From Bemisia tabaci (lineage: Eukaryota; Arthropoda; Insecta; Hemiptera; Aleyrodidae): a stretch of 64,000 nucleotides of DNA. Location: contig NC_092793.1 in assembly GCF_918797505.1 (NCBI RefSeq), positions 1,178,001-1,242,000 on the forward strand, read 5' to 3'. The notes under the pieces are model-generated. The model saw nothing but the letters and a program-made list of their open reading frames with translations, had not been told where the DNA came from and ran no database searches. Numbering within the stretch: the stretch's first letter is position 1; every line of letters starts with the position of its first letter. Made by a program: the position numbers and the translations under genes. Below, piece by piece: positions 35,801-47,800 of this stretch.

Positions 35801-38800
35801 AGAGAGGACGGATAAAGCGATGAGTTGGGGGAAAACGAGCGGTTCGGGTTGACAGAAAGTTCTTAAATCTACTCCATCACTAGAAAGTAGAATTTGAGAA
35901 CTTTCTCCCACCTCCCAAACCTTATCCCTGTTGCAGTCAATCCCTCGAACATCTTATCTGAAATTTTGCCCCCCGAATTTTTCCCCAAAACATGAAAAAT
36001 AAAAACACAAATAAAATGGGTGGATAATGACGATTCAAATAACGCTAGAAGTCCCTGAATTCGACCTCCTCTCATACAGTGGATTGGATAGTTCAAATCT
36101 GGAAGACTTCTTACTGTAAAGAAAATTACCTTCGACAATTATTTAAAGAATAAAACAATTACAAAAGGTCACAATAATTTTGATTAATGTTGAAAATAAA
36201 CTCCCTGATAAAAAAAAAGTAAACTATATAACGAAATTAAAAATGTTTTTTAAATTTTTGGTTGTATAAGACATGTTTGACATTCCGAAAAGTCACATAT
36301 TTCTGGACTAAGTAAGGAAGACATTTTTCTTATATAGTAAGAGAATAAAAGAAATAAACAGTACTTTGTCTAATTTAAAAGTAAAACTATTCAAAAATAA
36401 AATTTAACGGTAATAACAGTAAATTGAAATATAATAGCACCAAATATACATTATACAGGTGAGATGAGTTGTATACACAAATAGCACGCAAAAGTGCATT
36501 GCTGTAAGTGGGATTTGTTTCGGATAACTTAAAATTTTCCCAAACTTTATAAAAATCGTGGTGTACAGATTCCATTGCTTGCTCAGAATAGGAACCTAGG
36601 CCACGTTGGTACTTCTGGCAAAAGTCAGGAACGTGAGAGAACGCAGCGTGTACTTTAGGCGTTACAGGAATACCTAGACTCAAGTGACTTTCTTTAAATT
36701 TTTCAATGGTTTCGATGTAATTTGCTTTTAGTTTTGCTGTGAAACAAGATTTCTTTACATCTTTGATCTTTTTCAATGAATCAGCGTATTTAAGACAACC
36801 TATCGAATAATTTCTTAAAATGTCAACCTTTTTAAGCAAGTTATTACATGAATTCTCATCAAATGCGGGCAAACCATGCGTCATAAGACGTTTTACGTGA
36901 CATGCTTTCGCCCACTTCTCAGCATCTTCTTTCTTTTCTTTATAAAAATGGTCATACATGGTATTGACAACACCCAACAGGAGGTGCAGTTCTGGAGGGG
37001 GTATGAGATCCAGAAACATTTTATCTTCATCGTTTTTTTAATAAACCGGGGTGGACACAATTCTGAGAATTTTTAGCTTCATTCCAGATGGAACCTGATT
37101 CGACCCATTTAAAATAATTCTTTTTACAGGTGCCCACCGTTCTGTAGGTACCTTTCTCGTGAAGATTACATTTTTCAGCATCACACCATGTACAAGGATG
37201 GGCACTGGAGTGACTCATTATTTTAATCAATAATATTTGCTAATTTCAGATCAGGAGCTAAGGTGGCATCAAACTCGTTCATACATAATTTTTCCCATAA
37301 TATTGATACATTTTCATAATGTTCTTGCACATGTGGACAAACAGCTAGAATAAATAATTTTTTGACACCAGATTCCAAAGATTTCTTGGCTAAAATTCCC
37401 TCTGCATATGTCTGTCTACCTTTTTTCTCTTTTTCTGCTGAACTATCGGCATCATCATCAAATTCAGGAAGGACAGACAAGCATACTTTTAAGAACCCTC
37501 GACCTCCATCAATTCCAAACTTTAGACGCATATTTTGAACATTACGCTTATTTTGAATACATTCTAAAACCCTTTAATATCACAACAAAAAACTAATGTT
37601 TCTAAAATTTTACTTTGAACTTTCTTCTTCTCATTCAAGAATTCGATTTGCTCGGCCCTGAAAAACTTATCTAGTGTGTGACTCACATCTTGAATAGCAC
37701 ATTTTAAATTTTTTTGAATTGCCGCTCTATTGTTTGTAGCGATTCTAATGACTCTAGCAAAGCTCAAAGTTGATCGATCACTGAGTTTCAAAGAATTTTT
37801 AACATCATGCACATTTTCAACAGAGAGTAAGGGTTCCTTTGACCGGTCAGAAAGTTTTGTGTTTAAATTTACTTTGAGTGGTTTGCCTTGGCTTTGGGAA
37901 GAGGATAGAGGCTCCATTTCTTTTGACGTTGAAGGTCTCTTTTCTTTTGCAATTTTTTTTATAATTTTGGAAGCTACATGCTGTTTGGTTTTTGAATCAC
38001 ACGAACTATCAATTAGCTCAGAGATAATATTTATTAGTGATGTTTTACTACATTTAAGTTAAACCTGGCTTCATTTTACTTAAACACGTGTTGCACCGCT
38101 TTTCGCATTTGATGTTTTTAGACACTTAGCCAGTTTTTTCTTATCCCTCAAACCATTTCTAAAAATTAAGGGGGCTGTGACATTCCATGTTCCTTTTTGA
38201 TTTCGTAAATATCCAATTGTTGGTTGTCTCGCAAACTTACAGAGAGGGCAATCACATAATTTTTCGTCAATATCATCCTGTTGACTCCTCGTCTTCTTTT
38301 TCAATACAAACTTTAATAGATCAGGTTGTGCTTTTATCGACTTACCTCGAAAGATATACAAAGTGCACTTTGCACATACTATTTGAGGTAACGCATCGTT
38401 TTTCGGATCATATTCGGGTACTAAGGTTTTAATTTTAATTTGCAACGCTTCATTTATGAACCTCATTTTATTTCCGCGGCTAAAACAAAGTAAGCATACT
38501 GAATGGCGGTTCTCATCGTGTGTTTTTTTTATGATTTTTGATTACAATAAAGTTAAACAAAAAATATCAATATTGAAGACCAAAATCTCGAATGACATAC
38601 TATGAGCCTCGCACTTGACCAAGAAACCATGAGCAAATGTAACCACACCCGCTCGTGTAAATATCATGTCTCATGGTGTTGTCGATTTCAGGATTAAAAC
38701 CTGATGTTACCGTTTCTGATTATGATAAGGTAATCGATGAGTATGATCTAGGTGTACAAACAAAGACACCTGAAAAACTAGCCCAGACTTCGGTTGATAG

Positions 38801-41800
38801 GTAATGCTGTACCCGAGATGGGAGCTGCAGAAAACTCATATGTATCCATCACTGATTGAAACGTTGTGACGTAAGGCCAAAAGTTGAAAGCATATAATAA
38901 TACTTATTATTATTGTTGCATATTGACGGTGAAACTACCAAACCACGTATCTCGGTTTGCGACGTCGCAGACTTCCTGTCATACTTTATTTTTTAAATGA
39001 AAAACTACTTAACATCCAGTCTTGAAAATTTCTGTGATTTTTCCTCTTTGTGCGGAGAAAATTCCATGAAAATTTCAAGGAATGATATTGATTTGGTCTA
39101 CTTCAAAAAAATAAAATGTGAGCGTAGATTTTTAAACACCGCAAACGAGATACGTGGTTTGGTAGTTTCACCGGCGATATATTTAAGAAGTAGGATACCA
39201 TAATATTTGAAATATGGCTCACAGCTCATGTAAGGGCTTGCATCAAATCAAATTATGCTCATTAATAAGTTGAGATTTTTCCTTTCTTTCTTAAATCTTT
39301 AAATTATTTCCATTCTGTCCTCCGATTTTTTAAGTAGCAAAATTTAAATAATCCTGAGATCATCTGTCAACATAGTTGAAATGCAAGTCTATCTCGCTAT
39401 CACAATCTAGTCTATCTTCCCGCCAACCTCCTTGCCCCTCAACTATCGTTCATTGCCGCTCACGTGCTTTATCGCAGAACTCACGATGTGCTTTGGCGAA
39501 AGATTTTCCACTACAGTCGCTCCAGTTTGGAGAAGTTCATGTGATTCCAAATTCTTTTAGTCGTAATCAGTCGCTTAACCAGCTTCTTTCACTTGTGCTT
39601 GTCTTAGGTGGTTCTAGTCACAGCTTTTTCAGTTTGTCGCTTCTTAATCATGTCGGGCAGAATAATCATTTTTCTAGGTGACAGCCATTTTTTACGTTTA
39701 CAAAGAATCGTAGAGCGCTTTAAAGATCCCAAGGATGAATTTATAAACTTATCAGTCTCCGGATCAAACGTAGCAAAAGCCCTTGATACCCTTAATCATT
39801 ATATAGGCCAAAATCTACCACAAATAAAGACATTGAATCAACTGCCAAACAAATATACTGTGTTTATATTTTTGGGAAGTAATGACTGCAGGCCCCTTCG
39901 TCAGCACACAGAGTTCAATATATATCATTTAAAAAAATTGTAAATATTTGCCGAAAACTTATCAAAATTGTAAGAATTTTAAGAATTCCATCTATTCCAA
40001 AGTTTTATAGCATACTTCCAGAAATTTCAAAAATGAATAAATGGCTTGGTTCATTCACTGCCACAAAATACGTACAAGTCTTAGAAACATTCAAAATTTT
40101 TCCGAAACAAAGATGTGAAGAGAGGCTCAAATACTTTGAGGAGACTTTTTATGATTGGAACAAACCTGATGGAGTCCATCTAAATACAAGAGGCCTATTG
40201 ATCGTCTGGAATATCATGCAACAGAGTTTGCCATGAATGGTATGTTTCCTTATTTAGTCTAGAAATATGTGACTTTTCGGAATGTCAAACATGTCTTATA
40301 CAACCAAAAATTTACAAAACATTTTTAATTTCGTTATATAGTTTACTTTTTTTTTTTATCAGGGAGTTTATTTTCAACATTAATCAAAATTATTGTGACC
40401 TTTTGTAATTGTTTTATTCTTTAAATAATTGTCGAAGGTAATTTTCTTTACAGTAAGAAGTCTTCCAGATTTGAACTATCCAATCCACTGTATGAGAGGA
40501 GGTCGAATTCAGGGACTTCTAGCGTTATTTGAATTGTCATTATCCACCCATTTTATTTGTGTTTTTATTTTTCATGTTTTGGGGAAAAATTCGGGGGGCA
40601 AAATTTCAGATAAGATGTTCGAAGGATTGACTGCAACAGGGATAAGGTTTGGGAGGTGGGAGAAAGTTCTCAAATTCTACTTTCTAGTGATGGAGTAGAT
40701 TTCAGAACTTTCTGTCAACCCGAACCGCTCGTTTTCCCCCAACTCATCGCTTTATCCGTCCTCTCTTTTTGAGTCAGCTGCACCCATCAAGTAAGTAATG
40801 GCATAATTTTCATAGTACCTAAATGCATAGCGTACAGAAGAACCGTTTTAACCAATTCTGAACGAAATAAAAATCCAGCGCTTGAGGTTGCAACGCGATT
40901 CGGGTCATTTTGACGAATTTTAAATCGAAAGCTGGCAACACTGCAACTCTAAATTGTTCAAATATGTCTTTTCTAATTGAAAGCTCTCAGCTTGCACATT
41001 TCTAGTGAGATTTTGAATGGAAATCACACTTCGAAACCTTCATTTTATCATCAAATTCGATCAGTGTAGTAAATTTCTTATTGAAAGAGTTTTCAGAATC
41101 GAAAAGAGAGCTCTGAGGACTATATTAAAATTAAACCCATATGATTCCTGCAGAACTCGCTTTAAGAGTAGTGGGCTGCTTACTGTACCATCCCTCTTGA
41201 TATTTCGATCTATCATGAATTTTGTTATTAATAAATTAGATCCAAGAAACTCAAATGCCAACTGCCAAGTAAACACCAGAAATGCTGGTATAACGGCTGC
41301 AGTGAAGGGTAGCCCCACTTTAAGAAGGGGCCATGCCTTCTTCTTGAAACTCCCAGATGATTTAAAGAAAATTTATGATGCAAAAAATTTTAAAGCGAAA
41401 TTAAATGAATATCTAATTAACGGCGAGTACTATGAAATTAATGAGTACACGCAGGATTGAATCTTAGTTTGACCTACGACTATGTGATTTATTTATTTCT
41501 TTTACTTCATAAATGTATTTAAATATTATTGTATAACTTGACATTTTTGCATTGGCCTATTTGTGCAGAAACAAACAAATAAATAAATCTAAATCTAAAA
41601 TATTTTGGAGTTCGCAACTTGGCAACGCTGCCGCAGGGGGCATAAATCATTGTATGAGCATGAAAATTTCAGAGAAGCCACATCTTATACCAGGTGAAAA
41701 CATACTAAAATTTCAGATCGGTTAAGGCAAGGATGAGGGAGAGGGAATTTGATTTGTCGCCCCAAGACCAATTTTGCTATTTTACCCCTAAAAAACCACA

Positions 41801-44800
41801 AAAATGCGATTATTTTTCTGGGAGCTCCAACAACCTATTTCGAAATTGCCCAAAAACCCATCAGGGAGTACCCCACTACAACCTCCAACTTGAATTTTTT
41901 ATGTACATTCAAGTCGCATAAAAAGTGAGTTCAAGCGTACGGTGCAGGTACATAATTTCCCCGACCTGGAGCTCTACTGTTCTTCAGCTCTCGTATGGCC
42001 TTAACCACATCCTCCATAAATCTTAGCAATATTATAAGACTTGAATACAACTATAAGATCAAAATGAAATTATGGCAATGTTATAAGACTTCAGTTGACT
42101 TGTAGACATCCTGAGCACAAGAAAAGAGACCCTCTGGCATATTTAATGTTAAGCAGGAGGAAGGAAACACTCTGAATAGACCAGAGTTTTCCATAAAAAA
42201 TACGACTGAAACAACACTACATAAATTTTGGAATTGGAGAACAAGGTAAAAAGTATATAGGTAAATAGAATTGCAGTTTCTAAAATTGTGGGTGGCGTCA
42301 GCCTTTGGCCGTGTGCATCTGTTTAATACAGCAACCATGCTTCCTGTCTGTAAAAAAGAAGGTGGCAGCCAACCATAGACACATGCACAAGTCCCTTTGT
42401 CTTAAAATTAAGTGCCATCAGATTTAGATTGTGCGCAAACATCCTAATGAATTCCAACAATTTTGGTGTTTATGGACGTGGATGCAGAAATGTTTCGTTT
42501 TGATCTATTGAGTATTCAGAAAGTTATAAACACTTATAGAGACCCAAAACAAGGAAAATTCTACTCTCAACTCGCACAATGCCTAAATTCAAGTACGGCT
42601 CATTTTCATCTACTCACTAGTGGCCCTAACAACATGACCGAGTGAGCAGATTTTGATCTCTACAGGCTCAACACGATTACGTCTTGAAAATGGCAGAAAG
42701 TTTTCCCTTTTTTTTTTGGTAAATTTCAGGCTTTAATAAATAAAAATATTACTAAAGTGGCTTTCCGAATTTTTCACTTACAACCAGCCCTCCCCCCCCC
42801 CCCCCCCCGTCTTTGAATTGCATGCTTATGCTCCTTGAGATATCTCTATACTGGCTAAAGAAGGGAACGTCTCTACTATCGTTGGTTTTCCTGTCTCTGG
42901 GGATGTTCAGCCATCTATTTCTCAAAGGATTGTAAGTCAACTGCTTTTTTTTTTGAGTGGGGTGGTTCTGCGAACTTAGAACATTCGCTAAGACATCACT
43001 AAAAGTTCTGTATTTCTCGGCGGAAGCAGAATACGGCAGAAAATCTCACTTCTATCCCAGTCACTCATCATTTCTTTAAAATGTAAACGACAGTAGAATG
43101 AATAAAAAAATGGACTAAAAGATCGAGAGCTGTCATTTTCCGTTCACTCAACATCTCTACTTTGATTTTCACCTGGATTCATTGAGCGAATAAAGGATTA
43201 TATGACCAAAAATCGACTCTGCAGACGTGTCACCCCCTTTATAACTAACGATCTTTCCTGGGTGTCTGGTCATCTACCATACCTGCGTATCTACCGCCTG
43301 GAGTCCTGTTTGATAAGAGTGTGTACTTAAAATGGTCAAAGTTGTAACAACGGTGTGTTGTGAACTCAAAGTTGTTTGCATCGAAGGATTGTGATGCACT
43401 GAACGTGGTGAATTTTGCTGGCAGAAAATAGAGTCAAGTATTGAAAAAAAAATATACTCACCTCTGTCCAGCTTTCAATTCTGGTAAGAACCGATTATTT
43501 CTACATGGATTTGCTTAATATTACGTGTAATGTTGATCCCTGCAAGGTTTCCATATTGCCTTGAAGATAATTCAAAAATACTTTATATTTTGAAGTCAAA
43601 ACAAGCAGAATTCTTGCCTCTGTCCCGCTCAACTGTGTCCTAAATTAGACCCAGCCAGTGGTGAATTCGTGGGACAGAGGTGAAGATTCTACAGGATAGA
43701 GTTAAGGATTCGAAACACTCATAAAGAATTACTCGATTAATTGCCATAAAAAGGATACATACAATGTCAGGTATCTTTTCAACTAAAATCCAGGCATGCT
43801 TACTAAGAGCAGAAACCCTCAAGACACCAAATGTTTGGAAATGTCAAACATCTGATCTGCTCTTAACCATGGATTCCTTCCAGTCCATGGCTTCCTAGTA
43901 AATTCTCCTGACTTCCAATGTGAAAATATTAAACGGATAAACATCACGTGTAATATTGAACAAATAACTGAACAAATGACCAATTCTTACCGGAATTGGC
44001 GGGCGGGTAGAGGTGAGCTTTTTTAACTACTAACTATTGCTTTTACTTTAACTATTAACTTTAAACTATTTTTCTGCCCAGAGGATTCACCACGTTTAAT
44101 ACATTTCGACTGGAACCAAACACTTTTTTGTTCACGATTTAACTCAAAGCAGAAACCCGGGACAGACCTTTAGCTGGGTGACATACTTGCCGACTCAATT
44201 TGTCGTCTCCTAATAATATTTTATTTACCCAATGAATCAAGAAGAAAATCAATGTTGAGTAGTATAAAATCCGTAGAATTACAAAAAATCAATTGAATTT
44301 ATCATACCTCTTGACCCATTCAAATGTGGAAGCTCACCTCTGTCCCACACATAAATTCTGCATTTTGCACCGTATGCCATCGAATTTTACTGTATAGACT
44401 CAAACAAGCACTGTCATTTTAAGTAACGAGTGGCCAAATTAAGAGAAACATATTTTTTCAGATTTCTGAAGGTTTCACGAAAAATCGGAGGAAAAATAAG
44501 CAGGAATTTTTTGAAAATAGACTTTTCAAGTAAATATTCTGCCTCTGATTAAACAATTCAGTGTTTTTGGGGTTCAATTAGTTTCTGATTTTTAGAAAGC
44601 ATCTTGCACAATTTAAATTTTTGTTTGATTGACAACATACTGACAGTCCGGTGTACAAATAATAGCAGAGAAGTAAAGGGACAGACGTGAGATTTTTTTC
44701 TCACTTTAAAATTTCTGCCGGCCAGGCGTCATGTTAAATTTTTTGAATAAAGTTAAACCATCTGCTTTTTTAGGTCCTACCACACAACTAAAATCTAATA

Positions 44801-47800
44801 ATTATACCTGCCATGGACAATTCTGGAGTTCATTTTTGAAGAAAAAATTATTCAAAAGTTAACAATAGCAGAGGATCCTTAAGTATAATTCTGGAGAAAT
44901 AGGAACTTTATTCATACCAAATATGTACAAAGGGAGTTCATTTCACGGTATAACCTACCGTTGGGGTGGATCATTTAACTTCTTCATGGAAATACTCTCC
45001 AAGATAAAACTTTGGTCTGCTGGCGTTTTAAAATCTAACTAATATAAGTTTCACACAGGGTGTTGATGAAGGGCATTCCTCTAGAATTGGACACTAGATC
45101 AAGTCACCCTTCTTTGGTAAAGGGAAGATTATTACTAGTTTGAAAGTACCTATTGCTTGTTAGAAACTATTAAAGGGTTGGAAACATTGTTTCAATGTAT
45201 AGCTCAAAAAGAGTAGTCCACTTGTGTTCAAAATTCGTTGAGGCCCGATCACGATTAATTAATAGCTAATCTGGGTTTTTTTTTTTACCTCAAGAGTACA
45301 TGGCAAATCTTTCTACATGCAACTCACTTTTGGCAGCTAGTTCAATAACACAGCCTGCTGCCATCCTCGCAGCAGATGCAGTATGAAGATCATTCCATGT
45401 AGTGTCAGAATCTACACCTAAACCACCACATGGTAATAGGACAAAACTTCTTGTGGGTAACTGGGCTAGTTTACTTGGCTCCAATTTCTGTCGACTATAC
45501 GAATTTGTCCCTGAAATCAAGAAGAAACATTGACATTAGAATGATAAATAAGAACAGAATGTTTGGAGACACAACCTCTTCCACCTTTTCTTTTCCGAGT
45601 AACTTCGATTCATTCACGCTTTCCAGCCAAAGTATCACAAGCGCCATTTGTGCTTAGGCACTATGTTGCCAGACTTCTCAAACTTGTCCAATTTTCTTTT
45701 CAAAAACTATTGAACGGAATCACTTAAAAATTTTATCTACTATTTCTTTGCTTGTTAAGATTAATCTCTGAAACTTTCATAAAACTGCGTGCAAAAGTTT
45801 TAGAGAAAATATTTAAACAATATTGAGATGTCTGACGACATAGTGTCTCAGTGTTAATGGTGCTTCCAATATTTAAGCTGGAAGGTGATGACCTTTACTT
45901 AAGCATGCATTTTTTCACCTTGATTACTTTGGTAAAGTTTTTATTTTAGATTTCAGCTTCGATACTTTGACGGATTATGGTTCCTTCCGGCTTAGAGGAG
46001 AAAAATTCAGTCTTTCGAGAATTTTTAGGAGAACTTGTAAAATTACTTATCGATGGCTAAGAAACAATATCGCCTATCTTGCAACTGACGATTTTACAGA
46101 GAAAAAACTTCGCCATTTTTGTAATTTTGAGATTAGGAATGCAATGGTATTAAATATACACTGCAACGCTCCTTTGCAGCATTGGAAAAAACTAAAAACA
46201 TCAGCTTGCATCAAATCGTGCACTGTAGAATGCAGCACCAACGCTACCTAGGTCAATTTCGCCAGAATTGTCAGTTAGGCAGTATTGTTCCTTAGCCATC
46301 CTTGTTCATTCAGTTTTTCAAAATTGTTCGTAAACATTCATTGAAAATGTTTCATAGTATACATTAAAAAATAAAAATATAGGTTATAAGAAAACTAGGC
46401 GATTTCTGCTATTAGGCATATATTTTTACTAAGCAATTTATTTTTAAATGTTGGATCATCTCATCACAAAAGGGTCCTTAACTCTTTGGTGACAAGAGTG
46501 TTTTTCCGCAAACATAATTGAGGAGCAGGCACACTCTCAGGCGATGAAAGGACTACGTGCAAAATGGGCCATTTGGGGCTCGGGGCGGATACCTTTGAGA
46601 CTTTCCCTATTCATTCACCTAACAATGCCCCATCTTTCCCCAAAGTTTCAAGCCCCCCAAAAATTTTGGGGAGACGCGGCGGGGGGTCAAAGTTAAAAAC
46701 CGGCAAAATTTTCGCGAATTTTTTACTCGAAAACCAAGAAGTTTTGGAAAACGCGGTTTAAACGAGCGTATTTAGCGTGACGAGAGCTTTCAGAAAATGT
46801 ATAACATCATAGGGTTTTGTCAACTTCAGCTCGAGTTATCGCCTCCGAAGCGCCGGAACGCTCAAAAAAGACCCCTTATTTTTTCACGTTAGGGCCGATT
46901 TAAAAAAAAGCCATTTTTTTATTTTGATGAAAAACTGATATGTTGTCCCTGACTCTCTGTAGCCCCTCTGGCTCTTTACCGCATGCTGGGGAAATGTTTT
47001 GGTCGCGAGTTATAAGAGCGGAAAGGAGCGAAGGTCGGAAAAATCGGCTATTTTAAACTGCGCGCGCGGCGTTGATCGGAGGGAAAACGTCCCCTCCCAC
47101 TCAGTTCGGCGAATCACACTCCTCTGCCGACCTCGCATTGTTGCCACATGTCTCCTGATCCGTCGCCGCGCGCAGTTTAAAATAGCCGATTTTCCCGACC
47201 TTCGCTCCTTTCCGCTCTTATAACTCGCGACCAAAACATTTCCCCAGCATGCGGTAAAGAGCCAGAGGGGCTACAGAGAGTCAGGAACAACATATCAGTT
47301 TTTCATCAAAATAAAAAAATGGCTTTTTTTTAAATCGGCCCAAACGTGAAAAAATAAGGGGTCTTTTTTGAGCGTTCCGGCGTTTCGGAGGCGATAACTC
47401 GAGCTGAAGTTGACAAAACCCTATGATGTTATACATTTTCTGAAAGCTCTCGTCACGCTGAATACGCTCGTTTAAACCGCGTTTTCCAAAACTTCTTGGT
47501 TTTCGAGTAATAAATTCGCGAAAATTTTGCCGGTTTTTAACTTTGATCCCCCGCCGCGTCTCCCCAAAATTTTTGGGGGGCTTGAAACTTTGGGAAAAGA
47601 TGGGGCATTGTTAGGTGAATGAATAGGGAAAGTCTCAAAGGTATCGGCCCCGAGCCCCAAATGGCCCGTTTTGCACGTAGTCCTTTGACTTTTCATAGGA
47701 TACTTTATGAGATATTTTATGAACTGGCAATAAAAATCACATAGCAGATAAAACTAGAGTTAGAAAATATGGTTCTGAAAAATTTTATGAGGCTATAACG

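Larger units (their letters stand above)
34597..41945. mobile_element. 7.3-kb element with ~1.7-kb terminal inverted repeats and two divergent genes
   Basis: The left arm (34597-36325) and right arm (40240-41945) are mirror images. The mirrored 90-codon blocks at 35869-36138 and 40429-40698 differ by one residue when translated. Between the arms lie a minus-strand multi-domain reading frame (38466-36387) and a plus-strand SGNH-hydrolase-like frame (39650-40236), transcribed away from a 1.2-kb spacer containing a small MITE. The outer ends begin around GCACGGTGCAATTGAACTCA and its mirror. No clear target duplication was found. It is autonomous-looking but with frameshifts. Superfamily unknown to me. 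Confidence 0.75.

Noticed and set aside
35869..40698. Conserved 89-codon frame present in both arms of the 7.3-kb element
   Set aside because: It is kept open because the arms are nearly identical. It has no recognisable domain, so it is noted as arm sequence only, although a real small protein cannot be excluded.
46564..47696. Matching pairs of 65-74-codon frames on both strands
   Set aside because: These are symmetry artefacts of the palindrome at 46547-47688.
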